Part shown: piece by piece, positions 25,379-37,450 of the stretch
How positions within the stretch are numbered: position 1 is the stretch's first letter
Layout: each line of letters starts with the position of its first letter
Assembly (NCBI GenBank): GCA_019155185.1
Contig: CM032795.1
Coordinates: forward strand, 21,335,795 to 21,399,794
Reading direction: 5' to 3'
Source of the DNA: Beaufortia kweichowensis
Lineage: Eukaryota > Chordata > Actinopteri > Cypriniformes > Gastromyzontidae
Length of the DNA: 64,000 nt
Made by a program: the position numbers and the translations under genes
Notes under the pieces: generated by a model
The model's input: the letters and a program-made list of their open reading frames with translations, nothing else
What the model was told of the DNA's origin: nothing
The model's database searches: none

Positions 25379-28300
25379 CAACACCACACACTTCACAATG
25401 TTTATATTACAAAATTTAAGTGAATAATGTGTAGTGAGATGGCTCGACACAGATACAGTAGCTCAGGATTTGATTCAGGACACACTGTTTCCATATTGCT
25501 GTTTAATAGTATCAAAGTGGTAAGTGTGTTTGTGTTACTCTTGCTTGTACCTGATAATATTACTCTGTGTGCCTCTGTGTAATAAAAATAATGTGTCCTG
25601 TTCATTGTAGGATTAAAGCGGTTGACACATGCTTGATTTTTACAGACATTTTCCTGAGTTACCGTGCACAGCCGGCCGAGCAGACGGGTTATTCTGACTG
25701 CAGCTTCTTTGAGAGCTCGACCAGTGGAACATTTGCTCTAAATCCTGCAGTGACCAATCCACTCACACACACAACACCACTACTGACACAGGTAACACAC
25801 ATAAAACATGTTGGGTTTCCATTTTTATGGGGTCTTTCCATAGTCATAATGACTTTTATACTGTACAAACTGTATAATATATGGTGTAAGCCTCGACCTA
25901 TCCCTAAACCTAACCCTTACAGCTTTCTTCTTTCTTTAAATAAACATCATTTAGTATGATTTATAAGATGTTTTCTTTCCCCACACTGTAGGGTTTACCT
26001 GGACAACACACAATTACATTAATCTGGAAATAATTTAAGTCCAGATCATAATAGCTTTAATATGAAATCATTAGTCACATCTAAACCTAATTTTTCTTTT
26101 TTCAGCCCACTGTCTCATCTGAAAGTTTACCCGAACCCTCCTCATCTGTACATCTACCTGGACACAGCTACCCCCGCCAGCCCATAAACCCTACCATGAC
26201 CTTTAACCCCAGCGGTGACACTTCAGAACACAAGTTCAAAGGTCACTCAGAATATGTCAGTGAATTTCATCCCCCTCTGAACCTCCCGTCCAGCCTGACG
26301 GCATACGGACAGCACATGTCTTTCACCGGTCACAGCATGCCAGCCACTGAGATGCCATGTCCTGTGACACAGGAAAACCCTTACCCATACCAAACACCCT
26401 GCCTCAGACAGAGACACGCCTCCAGCCAATCACGGACCAGCACGGCTGCCACGTCCACGGTCATCACCCACACGGGCTCTGCCGTGACCGCCCCGCCGTC
26501 TGACGGCCCGCAGGGACACGGGTACTCCGGCATGGATGAAATGTTTCCTCCCGCCACGTGCATGTCTGTCGGGTATCAGCCCACGACGCTCGGCCTCCCT
26601 CACTGCTTTTCTGTGCCGCAGCAGGTGGGTGTGACCACAGGACAGGGGAAGCACAGACAGAAGACTGGAGACATCCAACTGGTTGCCAGGACTACAGCTC
26701 CGCCCACTCAGACGAGCTGTCTGGCCAGTCTGCTGTCGTCTAGACCTCACGAGCGTATGTAGATGCGGTTTATTCATTTCTCATTTCCATCGCATTCAGT
26801 GTTCTACAAGATCAAAATTTTCAGAATAAAAATAGAAATGTGTTAAATGAATAATCTTGTGTCTTTAGGAAAACCATCATTGAGTTCTGATGTTCATTCA
26901 GGTGTGTCAACATCAGGCATCTCTCCTGTAAGTGTCACTGAGAATTTAGGTTTTTCCAACATTATTCCTGACAGTTTAAAAGATTATGATCATATAAATA
27001 AGAACATTAATATTACGGAAATTATAGTATTACTTCAAGATGTTTTCAATATTATATCACACTGCAAAAAAATATTTTTCTTACCCTGTCTTTTTGTTTT
27101 GTTTTCCAGTGCAATTTTTTCTTTTAATTTCCACTTGAGAAGCAAAATTATACAATGATCTTGTTTTTAAAAGACACAAAAGAGTGTTAGTATGATTTTT
27201 TTGGTCATTATTTGGGGATGTTTTTCTTTTCTTTTACTTGTGTTTTTTTATCAAGGCATAAATGTTTTTGCTTCTCAAGTGAATCTTTTAGATAAAAGTC
27301 AAAAAACATATAATTATTTGGTCATACGTTCTGACTTCTATTTCTACATTAATAATATAAAGCCTAAACTTTAATGTCATCCAGTGCACTCTGTAAACTG
27401 ATGATAAAAATGAAACCTTTTCTCAATAACAGCCATCCAGCAGCGGTCGAAGAGGATCACATTCCCACAATTCCTCCTGGGCCTCTACAAGAATCCCACC
27501 AATGACAGCGTTACACTGTCAGACGAGCACGTCAGGCCACGCCCACAGCACCATTTGCTCTCTCCTAACACAACCACCGCCACTTCTGACCCCCAAAACA
27601 GAGAAACTCTCTCCTGTACAGATACCCGCGTCAGAGAGAAGCGGTTTAACAGGTGCTCATCACATTTACATTTACAGTAATATGATGTCTTGCATGATAA
27701 ATCAGATAATGAAATGTTATTAAATCTACTTTCAGTTAGTTTCTCAGGAAATGTAGGACAGACGTCTCCCACAAATCAACAGGAGAAAAACCCAGAGTCA
27801 CACTTCTTACCCGGACACGGCCACATGGAGTCCACAAGAGTAAACGCACAAATACACACAATACAAATGTGTCCAGAGCACAGGTTTCATTGATAAACAC
27901 ACGCTTGTGTTGTTTTGTCCTGCAGACGGACACACGACGCATCACACACATTTCTGCTGAGCAGAAGAGACGGTTTAACATCAAGCTCGGCTTCGACACG
28001 CTTCACAGTCTGGTGACCACTCTCAGTTCACAGCCCAGTGTAAAGGTACAGCCAAAGAAAAGGTTCTGCAAATCAACAAATCAATCATATTAACTTTGAT
28101 GTGTCTTTTGGCCTGTTGAATGGTATTCAAAAATACAGTTCATTTTAATAACAAAGTTGAATTCATTTGTAATTCTAGATAACGTATTAGCGTGATTGTT
28201 TACATTTCTCATAGTTGTAAATAGTAATATATTTTGTAATTTACAGACGGGTATATTCCTGTCTCATCTCATTCTCATGTTATTTTGTTTGGTCTCAGAT

Positions 28301-29085
28301 CAGTAAAGCCACAACGCTACAGAAGACAGCCGAGTACATCAGTAAGATGCAGCAGGAGAGAGCTCAGCTCCACGACGAGGCTCAAAGACTCCGAGACGAG
28401 ATTCTCGTGCTCAACTCGGCCATCAAGTGAGTCTTTATTCAGGATCTGCTCATCATACTGAGACTTGAAGAGATTTCCTATAACTTTACAGTGTGACTGT
28501 GTTTTATTTCTGTATTCTCTCTGTACAGCGTGTATCAGCAGCAGCTCCCTGCGACCGGCGTGCCAATAACACGTCAACGGTTTGATCTCATGAGAGAGAA
28601 GTTCAGAGAGTATGTCAGAACTCAGACTCTACAGGACTGGAAGTTCTGGATTGTATCCTGCAATGCTCGGTCTCAAACCTGATTGGTTTAGGTTCTGTTT
28701 AAAATGACTTTATGCTTTCCTCAACTAAAGCTTCTTTCAGTTCAGCATCATCATTGAACCTCTGTTTGAGTCGTATAACGGTATGGTGTCTACAGCCAGT
28801 GTAGAAGATCTGTGTCGCACTACTCTGTCCTGGCTGGACCAGCACTGCTCTCTGCCTGCGCTTAGACCCAGTGAGTTACAAGCTTCTGTTTCTTAAGTGT
28901 AATCTGTATGTACTTCAAGTTAGTTTAGGGGATTGTTCACGTCTTTGTCTTTCTCTCCAGCTGTCTTGAGTTCACTCCGTCTGCTCTGCACCTCCACCTC
29001 AATACTCTCAGACCCCAGTCTGGTTCCCGAACAGGCCGTCAAAGCTGTCGCTCACGGACATTCCTCCCACAGCTACAACCAGTGA
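18001..29085 (+). CDS. mlxipl: MLX-interacting protein-like, ChREBP / MondoB (17 exons)
   Basis: Glucose-sensing bHLH-leucine zipper factor that pairs with MLX on carbohydrate response elements and drives glycolytic and lipogenic genes in the nucleus (family knowledge). Exons: 18001-18404, 20384-20490, 20965-21047, 21169-21258, 21395-21433, 23243-23417, 23646-23726, 25646-25791, 26106-26754, 26869-26927, 27433-27652, 27736-27839, 27926-28045, 28299-28426, 28529-28652, 28741-28870, 28961-29085; 927 aa (human about 850). Visible: MCR1 with VIHSGHFMVSSPHSDS near residue 65, SIDPTLTRLFECM near 120, MCR3 PKWKSFKGLRLLWRDKIRLN from about 140, MCR4 HKWRIYYKKRL, SDISDTLF and DMIQPGLTPLQPN, a Pro/Ser-rich middle (exon 9), bHLH basic region HISAEQKRRFNIKLGFDTLH about 725-745, zipper, and the dimerisation/cytoplasmic-localisation tail ending HSYNQ. 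ADAHRKPEAIVLEG and the bHLH favour MLXIPL over MLXIP. A second in-frame ATG at 18058 is possible. Confidence 0.95.
18742..18943. repeat. Second copy of the GGGGTGGTTTC element (mlxipl intron 1)
   Basis: Starts ATATGGGGTGGTTTCAGGGT and contains AATCCAGGACTAGGCC, which relates to the element at 5881-6111 read from the opposite end. The right terminal repeat is degraded, so the element is partial. Confidence 0.5.
18950..20380. other. Rest of mlxipl intron 1
   Basis: AT-rich intronic DNA. A CATTTACATTTATGCATTTG piece near 19740 resembles the end of a SINE tail. Nothing else is recognised. Confidence 0.4.
22060..22205. repeat. Degenerate 'ctggt/ccagt' repeat in mlxipl intron 5
   Basis: Multiple short copies of ACTGGTTT / AAACCAGTTG in both orientations (22078-22165). 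This resembles the fish 'accagct' type repeat at 60774-60850. Confidence 0.4.
22593..22661 (+). promoter_or_regulatory. Possible internal TATA promoter and mini-exon in mlxipl intron 5
   Basis: TATAAA at 22593-22598 is followed about 65 bases later by a good splice donor (CAG then GTATAA at 22662). A transcript starting near 22625 could splice to exon 6 at 23243, where the first in-frame ATG is HM of VHMFDLDCF (about residue 269). The product would lack MCR1-4, resembling in principle the constitutively active ChREBP-beta of mammals. Motif inference only. Confidence 0.2.
24390..24815. repeat. Compound (GT)n microsatellite
   Basis: More than 400 bases of GT repeats interrupted by GCAT, TATG and GCGC units in mlxipl intron 7. 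Open frames here are artefacts (Val-Cys or His-Thr repeats). Confidence 0.95.
24821..25075. repeat. Two-copy tandem duplication next to the GT array
   Basis: An 80-base unit starting at TTGCCTCATCAGTCAAGGGT (24831) recurs at 24998, period 167 bases, nearly identical through the AAGTTCATTAGAGTTCA segment. Each unit is followed by GT repeats. It looks like a recent unequal exchange or replication slippage anchored in the microsatellite. Confidence 0.9.
25341..25374. repeat. (TC)n microsatellite
   Basis: Seventeen TC units in mlxipl intron 7. Confidence 0.9.
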
Positions 29086-29844
29086 CTCTCTCAGTGCTGT
29101 AACCAATCATACGTAATGGATCATAATCATATCATTAGTCTTACAGCATTAGTCTTACAATTGACATAGTCAATTAAATTGTCCATTGTAAGAAACATGA
29201 TACACGGTTTATATCAGAACGATGTAAGTGATTTTTCTCAGCACTTTCTCAGTGCTGTATTCAATGCAATGATATCAATATCATCCCTTCTAAAGTCATA
29301 ACTAGAGACAGTGCACTCTTATCCACTGCTTCAGTTCTTTAGTTTAGTTATTAAGTCATTTGATTTAGTGTTTTTTTTATTTTATTTATAAGAAGATAAG
29401 GTGACAAAACCGATTGTGTCAAGTGCCTTTGAACTCATTATATCAGAGAGTGTGTGCCGACTGCTCTGGGTCAGTTTTACTAAGCTTGTCTTTAGTAAAG
29501 GTAATAGTTTAGTTCAATTAATTGAGTTATTTTTGCATATCTGCTTTACATGCTTTTATGTGTATTATTGAAACACAAATGTAACTATAGAAATTATGTT
29601 GAAACATAAAGAAAATCCTAATTAAATTAAAACTATGTTATAATTAATTATCTGTAGTGTTTCACTCTTGATCTAGAATTTGAAGAAATGTTCTCCTATC
29701 AGTTAATTAAGCAGTTTCTTGGGGTCTCACCTTAAAATGCTTTTTAAACAGTATTGAAGGAGTTCACATCTATTTTGAGCTTTGATTGGCTGATTTTTCT
29801 TCATTATTTGGTTGAAGTCATCCATTTAAAAAATCTTTATCTGA

Positions 29845-29869
29845 AATAAAATTGTATTTTTCTAATAAA
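29845..29869 (+). terminator. Polyadenylation signals of mlxipl
   Basis: AATAAA at 29845-29850 and again at 29864-29869, about 0.76 kb after the mlxipl stop codon. The preceding AT-rich sequence 29086-29840 is therefore the likely 3' UTR. Confidence 0.5.
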
Positions 29870-29885
29870 AGAAATTAATACATAT

Positions 29886-31340
29886 ATGTATGTTGGCTCA
29901 ATTTTATTTTGTTTACCAAAACATTTTAAACATTTAAGCATACACCTTCAGATATATATACCAGCTTGACCATGCTTTTGTTTGTGTAATATATTACAAA
30001 ACCAAATATAATACTGGTGTATTATAGAAAAGTCTAATTAAAAGTTAATTCATGTTGCTGTAATCTTTCACAAAATTTTATCTAAGTTATATTATCTGTC
30101 TCTCTGGCAGTAACTCACCAGATGGCGCTAGAAGATTTACACACAATGTATAAATACCTAAAAAAGTATTAATGCTGTTTTATGGGGTCTTTTGTTCCCG
30201 ATTTGTATTAATCTCTTGTGTTATGTCCCCTGTTTAATTTTACAATTGTTTGATAACTATAGTGGAATAATTTGCCTTATAACTCAGTGTCGCTGCTTCT
30301 CCTGAACGCTCGGAGGCGCTGTTTCATTTATACAAGATCAAGTCTTATCCGCTTGAATACCTGAAGGCTGATATCTCTCGCTAAGTCACCGTAAAACAAC
30401 AAATCTTTTATCAACAATTATACCTGACATCAATTGTACCTTAAATGTTGTTGTTTAAGCTTTTATTTCGCTACAAATGACCTTTCCTGGTTGCTCCAAA
30501 TATTGCACGTGCTCAAAGGCTAGCAAGTTATTTACAACAGCCCGTACTGGGCGTCTTTATAAAAGAGTCTTTGGCTTTCAAATGGATTAATAATCATATT
30601 ATTCTGGTCTTATATATTCAGTAGTGATGGTCACTTGTATTCTTATTCTGAGTTTTTGAAACTGTCGTCTCGTGTCACTTCACAAGAGTTTGCTTTTAAT
30701 GGACGCCATCTCTTGTCATGGGCTCAGCTAGATCACAGCTTTCTGATCATATTAATACTATGTTTTTTAATCATAGTTTTAATCTAACTTTTCTGGTCAA
30801 AACAGAAAAATTATACATCTATTTCAGATTTCACGTCTTATGGGAACGATCAGTTTGTCAACATTCCGTGGAAGGAAAGTTTGGACTTTGTCATGTAAAT
30901 GTTTCATAACCAACGAGGTAATGATGTATCTTAAAAATTGCTTTAATTCTGTTAGGCTGTACTTAAAAATTATGCTTTTATATATTAAAATATGATTATT
31001 TTTGTTTTGTGGCGTTTGTACTGAACTTTATTCTAAACGTATTTCAGTGTCTTTGTACGTATATTTTTATCGCAGCTTTCGTCTTCATTATACAAAGATG
31101 TTTATTATGTCAGCACAACTTTTTGATAATTGTTTTTATTCATCTTCCACAAAATGTAAATTCCAGAGTGCTAAGCTTTACTTTTTGTTTTCTACCTGAA
31201 CTCTACCGTTACTTTTATTCTCTTTACTTGCAACTACAAAACCCTCTAAACTGGCATTATAATTTTTGTGATATTTTTTAATTTTAGTAACCTATAATAG
31301 AGTTATCATCACACATTTTGTTCACAGCTGTGAACACTGC
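29886..31340. other. Intergenic DNA between mlxipl and srrm3
   Basis: Largely AT-rich with no protein-like frame. A 32-base GC-rich word at 30291-30322 reappears with 28 matches at 31564-31595 in the srrm3 promoter. CCAGATGGCGCTAG near 30119 resembles a mobile-element end without a visible partner. Confidence 0.4.
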
Positions 31341-31370
31341 AGTGACAGTAACTGAAATGTGAACCGTCCC

Positions 31371-31751
31371 AAGATGGCGGACGTCTGGACGTGTGTGGAG
31401 CGGTCGAATGTGGAATCTGCGTATACACATGTATAGTTCCACTTTCATTTGCTTGTTTATATCTGTGCTGAATTCACTTAAAACAATTTTCTCTCATCTC
31501 AACGTCAAAAGTGTCCCAATTTACGTGAATTTACCTAAATGTTTCATTACAGCACTTCACCGCCGCTGTTCCTCCTGAGCGCTGGGAGGCGCTGTATCTG
31601 ACGCGCATGCGCATCGGGTTCATGTCTGTCTCTGTCCAGCAGTTCAGCGTTCAGCACCGCGGGCGGAGGAACAGCTCCCGAACAAAACCACATCAAACCA
31701 CCGCAAAACCGCTTCAGATCCACTTCAGATCCACATCCTCACGAACAACCG
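31371..31751 (+). promoter_or_regulatory. srrm3 promoter and presumed non-coding first exon
   Basis: CpG-rich island. AAGATGGCGG (31371-31380) is a YY1-type site; CGCGCATGCGCA (31602-31613) is a full NRF1 palindrome; TTCAGCACC plus a degenerate right half (31650-31670) resembles an RE1/NRSE. The island ends at a strong donor, CCG then GTAAGA at 31752. The first exon probably starts just after the NRF1 site and ends at 31751; the next recognisable exon begins at 43872. Exon boundaries rest on motifs only. Confidence 0.55.
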
Positions 31752-33809
31752 GTAAGAACATTCATCTGTCCTCCTCAAATATACGCAGTAGTGAAGATGA
31801 AATAACAATAACGCGATGATGTCTGCCGTGATGAGACACGACAACGCTTAAAGCTCGTAATGCGATTATGCGCGGAGGAGAAACACTGTTTCTATTGTCC
31901 TTTACACCGAGTGTGTGTGAGAGATGATATACAATTCAGGTCGGGATTATTAAAGTATAGATCTGATGCAGATAAGTGTGTTTGTTTTTTGTATATAAAG
32001 CTTAGATGTGTTTTGTAATATAAGCGCAGATAGGGATAATTACTGCAGGTGTGTTTTTGATGTATATCAAGCTTAAAACTGGATGAATAAAGCACAGATC
32101 TGCGGCAGATGTGTGTGTTTTGTTTATAAACTCAGATTGGGATTTGCTGCAGATGGTCGTGGTTAGACTGTCATGTTGATCGATCAGTGTTGCTGCATGT
32201 TTAAAATGAATCATCATCATCATCTCTGCTGACTGTTTATGCTTATGGTTATCAACACTAAATTATAGGCAACATCATTTTAAAAATCATAATTTCTGCC
32301 TGTCTAGTTTACTAGCGTAACATATTTTTTCTTTTTCGTAAATTCTGTAGGATTTTTAATTACATTTAGCCAAAACTGTAATCAGTTGATGCTTATGGTT
32401 ATCAACACTAAAATTATAGTCAGTATATTCAGATTAGCTGTTTCATGAAATTTGCTTTATGAGTAGTTTAATTGTTGTTCATATTAATAAAGCTAAATAA
32501 TTATTGATGTGAGAAATGACAGCTGTCTTTAAGATTATCCATTAGAACTGATAATTAACGTTTTGCAATATCCATGTTACAGTATACTCACATACGTAAG
32601 GAACATTTAATGTATTAGAATGGTTTATGGATTTTTATATTCATACATTCCTGTTTAATTATATTAACAAATAATACTTGTAACATTGACAAATGTTGTG
32701 TTACTATAATCTTGTTAGTATGCCAGCAGCTGTAGAGATGAGATTTCTCTGTGGTGTGAGATTAATATCTCTGTGGGGTCTCTGAGGGTCTGTGTTTCAT
32801 TCACTCAGACCTCTGAGCTGTTCTCTGGGGTCACTGGATCCTGCTTGCTCAGAAAGCAACGATTGCACCCACATAAAGAATGAAAGTTAGTCATCTGCGG
32901 CTGGTTGTCAGTCATTCCCAGAGAGTCGTTTTTATCTGTTTATACTTTGTGATGTAGTTTAATTTCAGCATTTTATCAAGGTCAGAATCACTTTGAGCAA
33001 AGCAATAAGATTATATAGTCTCTCACAAAAAAATCATATTTTTCCTGAAGAGTCAAGTATTACATTTATCATCTGCCTGACATAAATTAAGGGTCTTATC
33101 GCTTAGAGGAGTAATGGCACCTCTTTTTTAGATATCACTTATGTCTGTGGCACAATGGTCTGTTACATGCTGTTGATTAATAGCATCAAAAGTGTGTTCA
33201 TAATAATATTAATAGTGATGCTTGATTTCACTGCATTTGTTGCATCTTGTTAATGCATTTGTTTAGAAAGCTTTCATATATTTTTATCAGTGTTTTCATT
33301 ACTATAATGTATTCATTATAATATATTCAACATCTCATGCTTTAAAGGAATATCTGGCATGCAGAGCGTGTAGATTATTCAGAATTGCTGTCAATGTCTA
33401 AATTGAAAGGCAGATTTTGTACTTCTGACATTGTACATAAATAACATTGTGTGTATTTTAGAACTTGTACATGTAGTGAATGTGAATGCTATCAGTTAAC
33501 TCTGTTCAGGTACTCAAAGGTGCTCTGTATGAATGAATAGCTGATAGACTTAATGAAATGCTCCTGGTGTAGTGGAGGGATTTCTGTTCCTGCTGCGTTA
33601 AATCCAGATGCCTTGAAGTTTGTTCTATTCCCACCCCATTATCTTCTGTTCTCTGTGCTTCCATCTGATCTAATCTGTCCTCCTGCTGTCCTAATTTTCT
33701 CATCCCTCATTCCCCTGAAGGACACACACAACATCAGGGCTGCTTAACTTGCATGTGTGTTTCAGTATATGTCTCTGCTTTAACTGTGTGTTTGAGTGTG
33801 TCTAGCAGG

Positions 33810-34082
<273 letters not shown>

Positions 34083-34916
34083 GCTTCTTAAAGTACAAGG
34101 TTAATTTTCCACAATGCTGTGTTTGGAAGAATAAATCTTATACAGTCACATTTTTAAAGGATGCAAAATACTGTCTGATTATCGTTATCGGCACAATCCT
34201 CAAAAATATCAAGATAACATATTTAGTTCAAAATGCTATAGTTAGTATCTTGAAAAGAAATCTTATGTGAAATCTTTTCGTCAACCTTGATATTTATTGA
34301 GGCCTAGCTGAGAACCATTCTGACCGATTCAGACTGATTGGGTGTGTTTTGTGAAAAGAATCTGATTCTACAGAATGATTCATTCATTGTGGTGTTTGAA
34401 GCGGCTCTGCTCGTGCTGGATGTAGGGAGCAGATGAAAGGGCATTATTGATGGAAAAGATGAAATGATGCAATAGAGGAGTAAAGATGGATGAAGTCTCT
34501 TTGAAACTGTGTTGCTCATACATTTATCTACTGGGACGGCAGAGGACGTCTGTCCGAGACTTCTGTAAGTGTGTGTGTTTGGGATGTGTCCTTTCCCTGT
34601 CTTCTGGGTGACTTTAAAGTGGCTTTGATGACCTTGTTCAGAGCATCTGAATAATATCGAACTTCTCATCAGACTCAATATCATTGGCAAAGCTCTGATA
34701 GTTTAATCTTAATAGAGAAATATATGAAGTTTTTCAGATGAAATCTGTTCAAAATCAGGAGAGGAGATTTTTGTTTGAATGTTATTTCACGGAGATGGTA
34801 GAAAGACGTCATTTGTGTTTTTTCTTTTGTGTGTGTCTTTTGTCTATAAGTAAGTGCAGTGGTGTGTACATCTGCACACTCATCTTCTAAATTATAGAGA
34901 AGTGTGTGTCTCCTGC

Positions 34917-34917
<1 letters not shown>

Positions 34918-35010
<93 letters not shown>
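34918..35010. repeat. (CA)n microsatellite
   Basis: Uninterrupted CA repeat of about 46 units in srrm3 intron 1; a short CA run recurs at 35107-35124. Confidence 0.95.
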
Positions 35011-35013
<3 letters not shown>

Positions 35014-36374
35014 ATCAGGTGACTCACTCATGTTTCCATGTACAATAGGAGCTATTGTAACTCTTGAACATCACTACAGCCATATATGCTGCACATCCCT
35101 GTGTAACACACACACACACACACACCATGTAGGCAGCATTGGCCTTATCCCGCTTGTGGAATAACTTTTGACTTTAAGACAGCGTTGGGAATGATGAAGC
35201 ATGAGAAATGTTAATTATGAAGTCATTGATCTCTGAAAAGTATAAAAATGAACTAGTTTACCCAGTATTTGTGTGTGATTTGTATTTAGCAGTGGGGAAA
35301 GAAACTTAATGAAATACCAAAGAACAGTTTTGTTTATCTTATTGCTTTGGCTAATAATATTTTGTTAGATTGAATGTGTCTTTAATATATTTAGATCATT
35401 TTGCTGGTCAAAAAAGGCTAAAATTCTAAGCCTGAATTGTATTGAAAGGTCTGACGTGTTTCATGATGAAAGTTAAAGATGGCCTCTGGAGAAATTTTTA
35501 GTGCCCTGCGGACAGTGGATCTGAAAAATAATTTTCAAACAGAATGCAGGAGTTTAGATACGTTTCAGATCAATGCTTTACATATTATATTGCTTGGTTT
35601 CTTCAGTCTTGAAACTGCTGAGAAGCCGTAAAGAACATTCAAGGTCAAACTTATTATCTATTATATTTTCTCTGTTATATTTGAGAGTCAGCAGATCCTG
35701 AAGTGTTTGATGGTGTATAAAGATGAGGTGCTGGATGTTGTTTGGAGACAGAGAGACTTTTATAATAGATGATTATTTTATAATAGATGGCTATTATAAT
35801 AGATGACTGCTGTTGTCTCTTGCTGTTGTCATGGATGTTATGTATTTTAACATATACACTTTTATTCTTGAACTTGCACATTGACCTCTTGACAAATAAC
35901 GTATAGCTGTTTTGCAGTTCGGTTGTGAAATGAAACACTACCTTTAATCTTGCATCCTGGTTGTCATTCGGTGATGATTATACAGCGAGAGACGGAGATG
36001 GCATATGCCAGAGGTTCAGAGATGACTGTGTGACCTTTAGCAGACCGTAAGGAGATGTGTCTGAGTATGTGAATAACATAACCTTGCTGTCTCTCTCCTG
36101 CACACTGATCCACACACTTATCTGTGCTCATGAATGTTGTGTGAGTGTGCATTGATTTGTATTTAATGGAATTTTGTTTTGTGTGTTAGAAAACTAAACG
36201 CATGGGAAGAGATGGGCATGTGTTCAGTGTTAGAGATGGACAGATATAGCCAAAAAAATTATATGTTAGTCTTTTGATGATAGTTCTATCTTTGGTAGTT
36301 ATGTGATGGAGACCCACAAACATTTTGACATTTATTGATTCTGAAAACTATACACTAAGTAAATAGGACATTTT

Positions 36375-36655
36375 ATAAAAGCACTCAACTTAAACTGAAA
36401 TGCTGCCCATTAGCAATGAACAATACTACGCTATTTATTCATCTTAGTTTATGTTAATTTTAGCATTTTTCTTATACATTTTTATAATCAAAAGTTGTAT
36501 CGGTTAACATTAGTTAATGCACAATGAACAAACATGAACAATTTTACAGTAACGTAGAATAATAAATACTAAAAAACTATATTGCTCATTGTTAGTTCAT
36601 GTTATCTAATGCATTTACTAATGTTAACAAATACAACCCTATTGTAAAGTGTTAC
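36375..36655. repeat. AT-rich fold-back dispersed repeat
   Basis: Contains GTATCGGTTAACATTAGTTA, AATGCACAATGAACAAACAT, an inverted ATTGTTAGTTCATGTTATCT and the right end TTGTAAAGTGTTACC. This combination is a very common teleost non-autonomous element. It has no coding capacity. Confidence 0.65.
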
Positions 36656-37287
36656 CAATTTTATTTTATAAATATTTTATTTTGTGTGCCAAAAATTAGA
36701 CACTGAAGATTTTTGGGATGACTTTATTTACTTTATATGAAATGTGAAAGCAGCAATGATGCATTTGGTCGCCTGTAAGAAACAGTTTTAAGTTAGTAAT
36801 GTGGTTCAGTTTCTCTCCATCACTGCGGGCTGTTATAGTCTGTAGCTGTTGTTCATTTATATTCTGCCAGCCGTCTGCCACCTGCATCAATTAAATGGCA
36901 AATAATGTGCAAGAGCAACCCTGTGTGTGAGAAAGAACGAAAGAGATTCAGCAGCAGAATATCAAGGGAAATTTCATGGCTGATGCCTCCATCCCCAGAG
37001 ACCCTACACAGCCACACAACCACCATGAGCGAACAGAAAGACAGAGAGAGAGAGTAACACTTCCAATATAGTGTCGTTTGTTTAAAGAAAGGGGTTTCAA
37101 CTCACTTTCCAGAATGTTTTCCATGTCTCTCTAATAGGGAGTTGAATAGAGAGACATTCTCAGAGGGGTGACTGAGAACCCCTGCTCGAGAGAAATGCAG
37201 GCAAAATATCTAAAACATGAATCATTTCTTGAATATTTTAAAGTGAAAATGTATGAGTGCATGCAGAATTCCTGCAGATCACTTGGT

Positions 37288-37450
37288 GAACATTTACATT
37301 TACATTTAGGTATTTAGCTGACGCTTTTATCCAAAGTGACAAATATTAGGAGACAAATATTGGTGAAGCATTGCATTAGCAACGTGAAGGTCATAGGTTT
37401 GATCCCATGAAATACACATACTGATAAGAAAATGTATAGCTTCAGAGATT
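37288..37450 (+). repeat. Composite tRNA-SINE-like repeat with inverted tail
   Basis: GCATTAGCAACGTGAAGGTC followed by ATAGGTTTGATCCC looks like a tRNA-derived head with a B-box, then ACACATACTGATAAGAAAAT as in cyprinid SINEs. The left part (37288-37350) is the SINE tail in reverse orientation, matching 16428-16505. It is probably a rearranged or fold-back SINE. Confidence 0.65.

Noticed and set aside
26430..26777. 115-residue open frame on the minus strand
   Set aside because: It is antisense to the 649-nt mlxipl exon 9, whose forward frame is continuous with the ChREBP product; a GC-rich shadow frame.
18001..29085. Assignment of this gene to mlxip (MondoA)
   Set aside because: The N-terminal VNKPGCQTY segment is MondoA-like, but MCR3-MCR4, the bHLH and the C-terminus match ChREBP better, so mlxipl is preferred.
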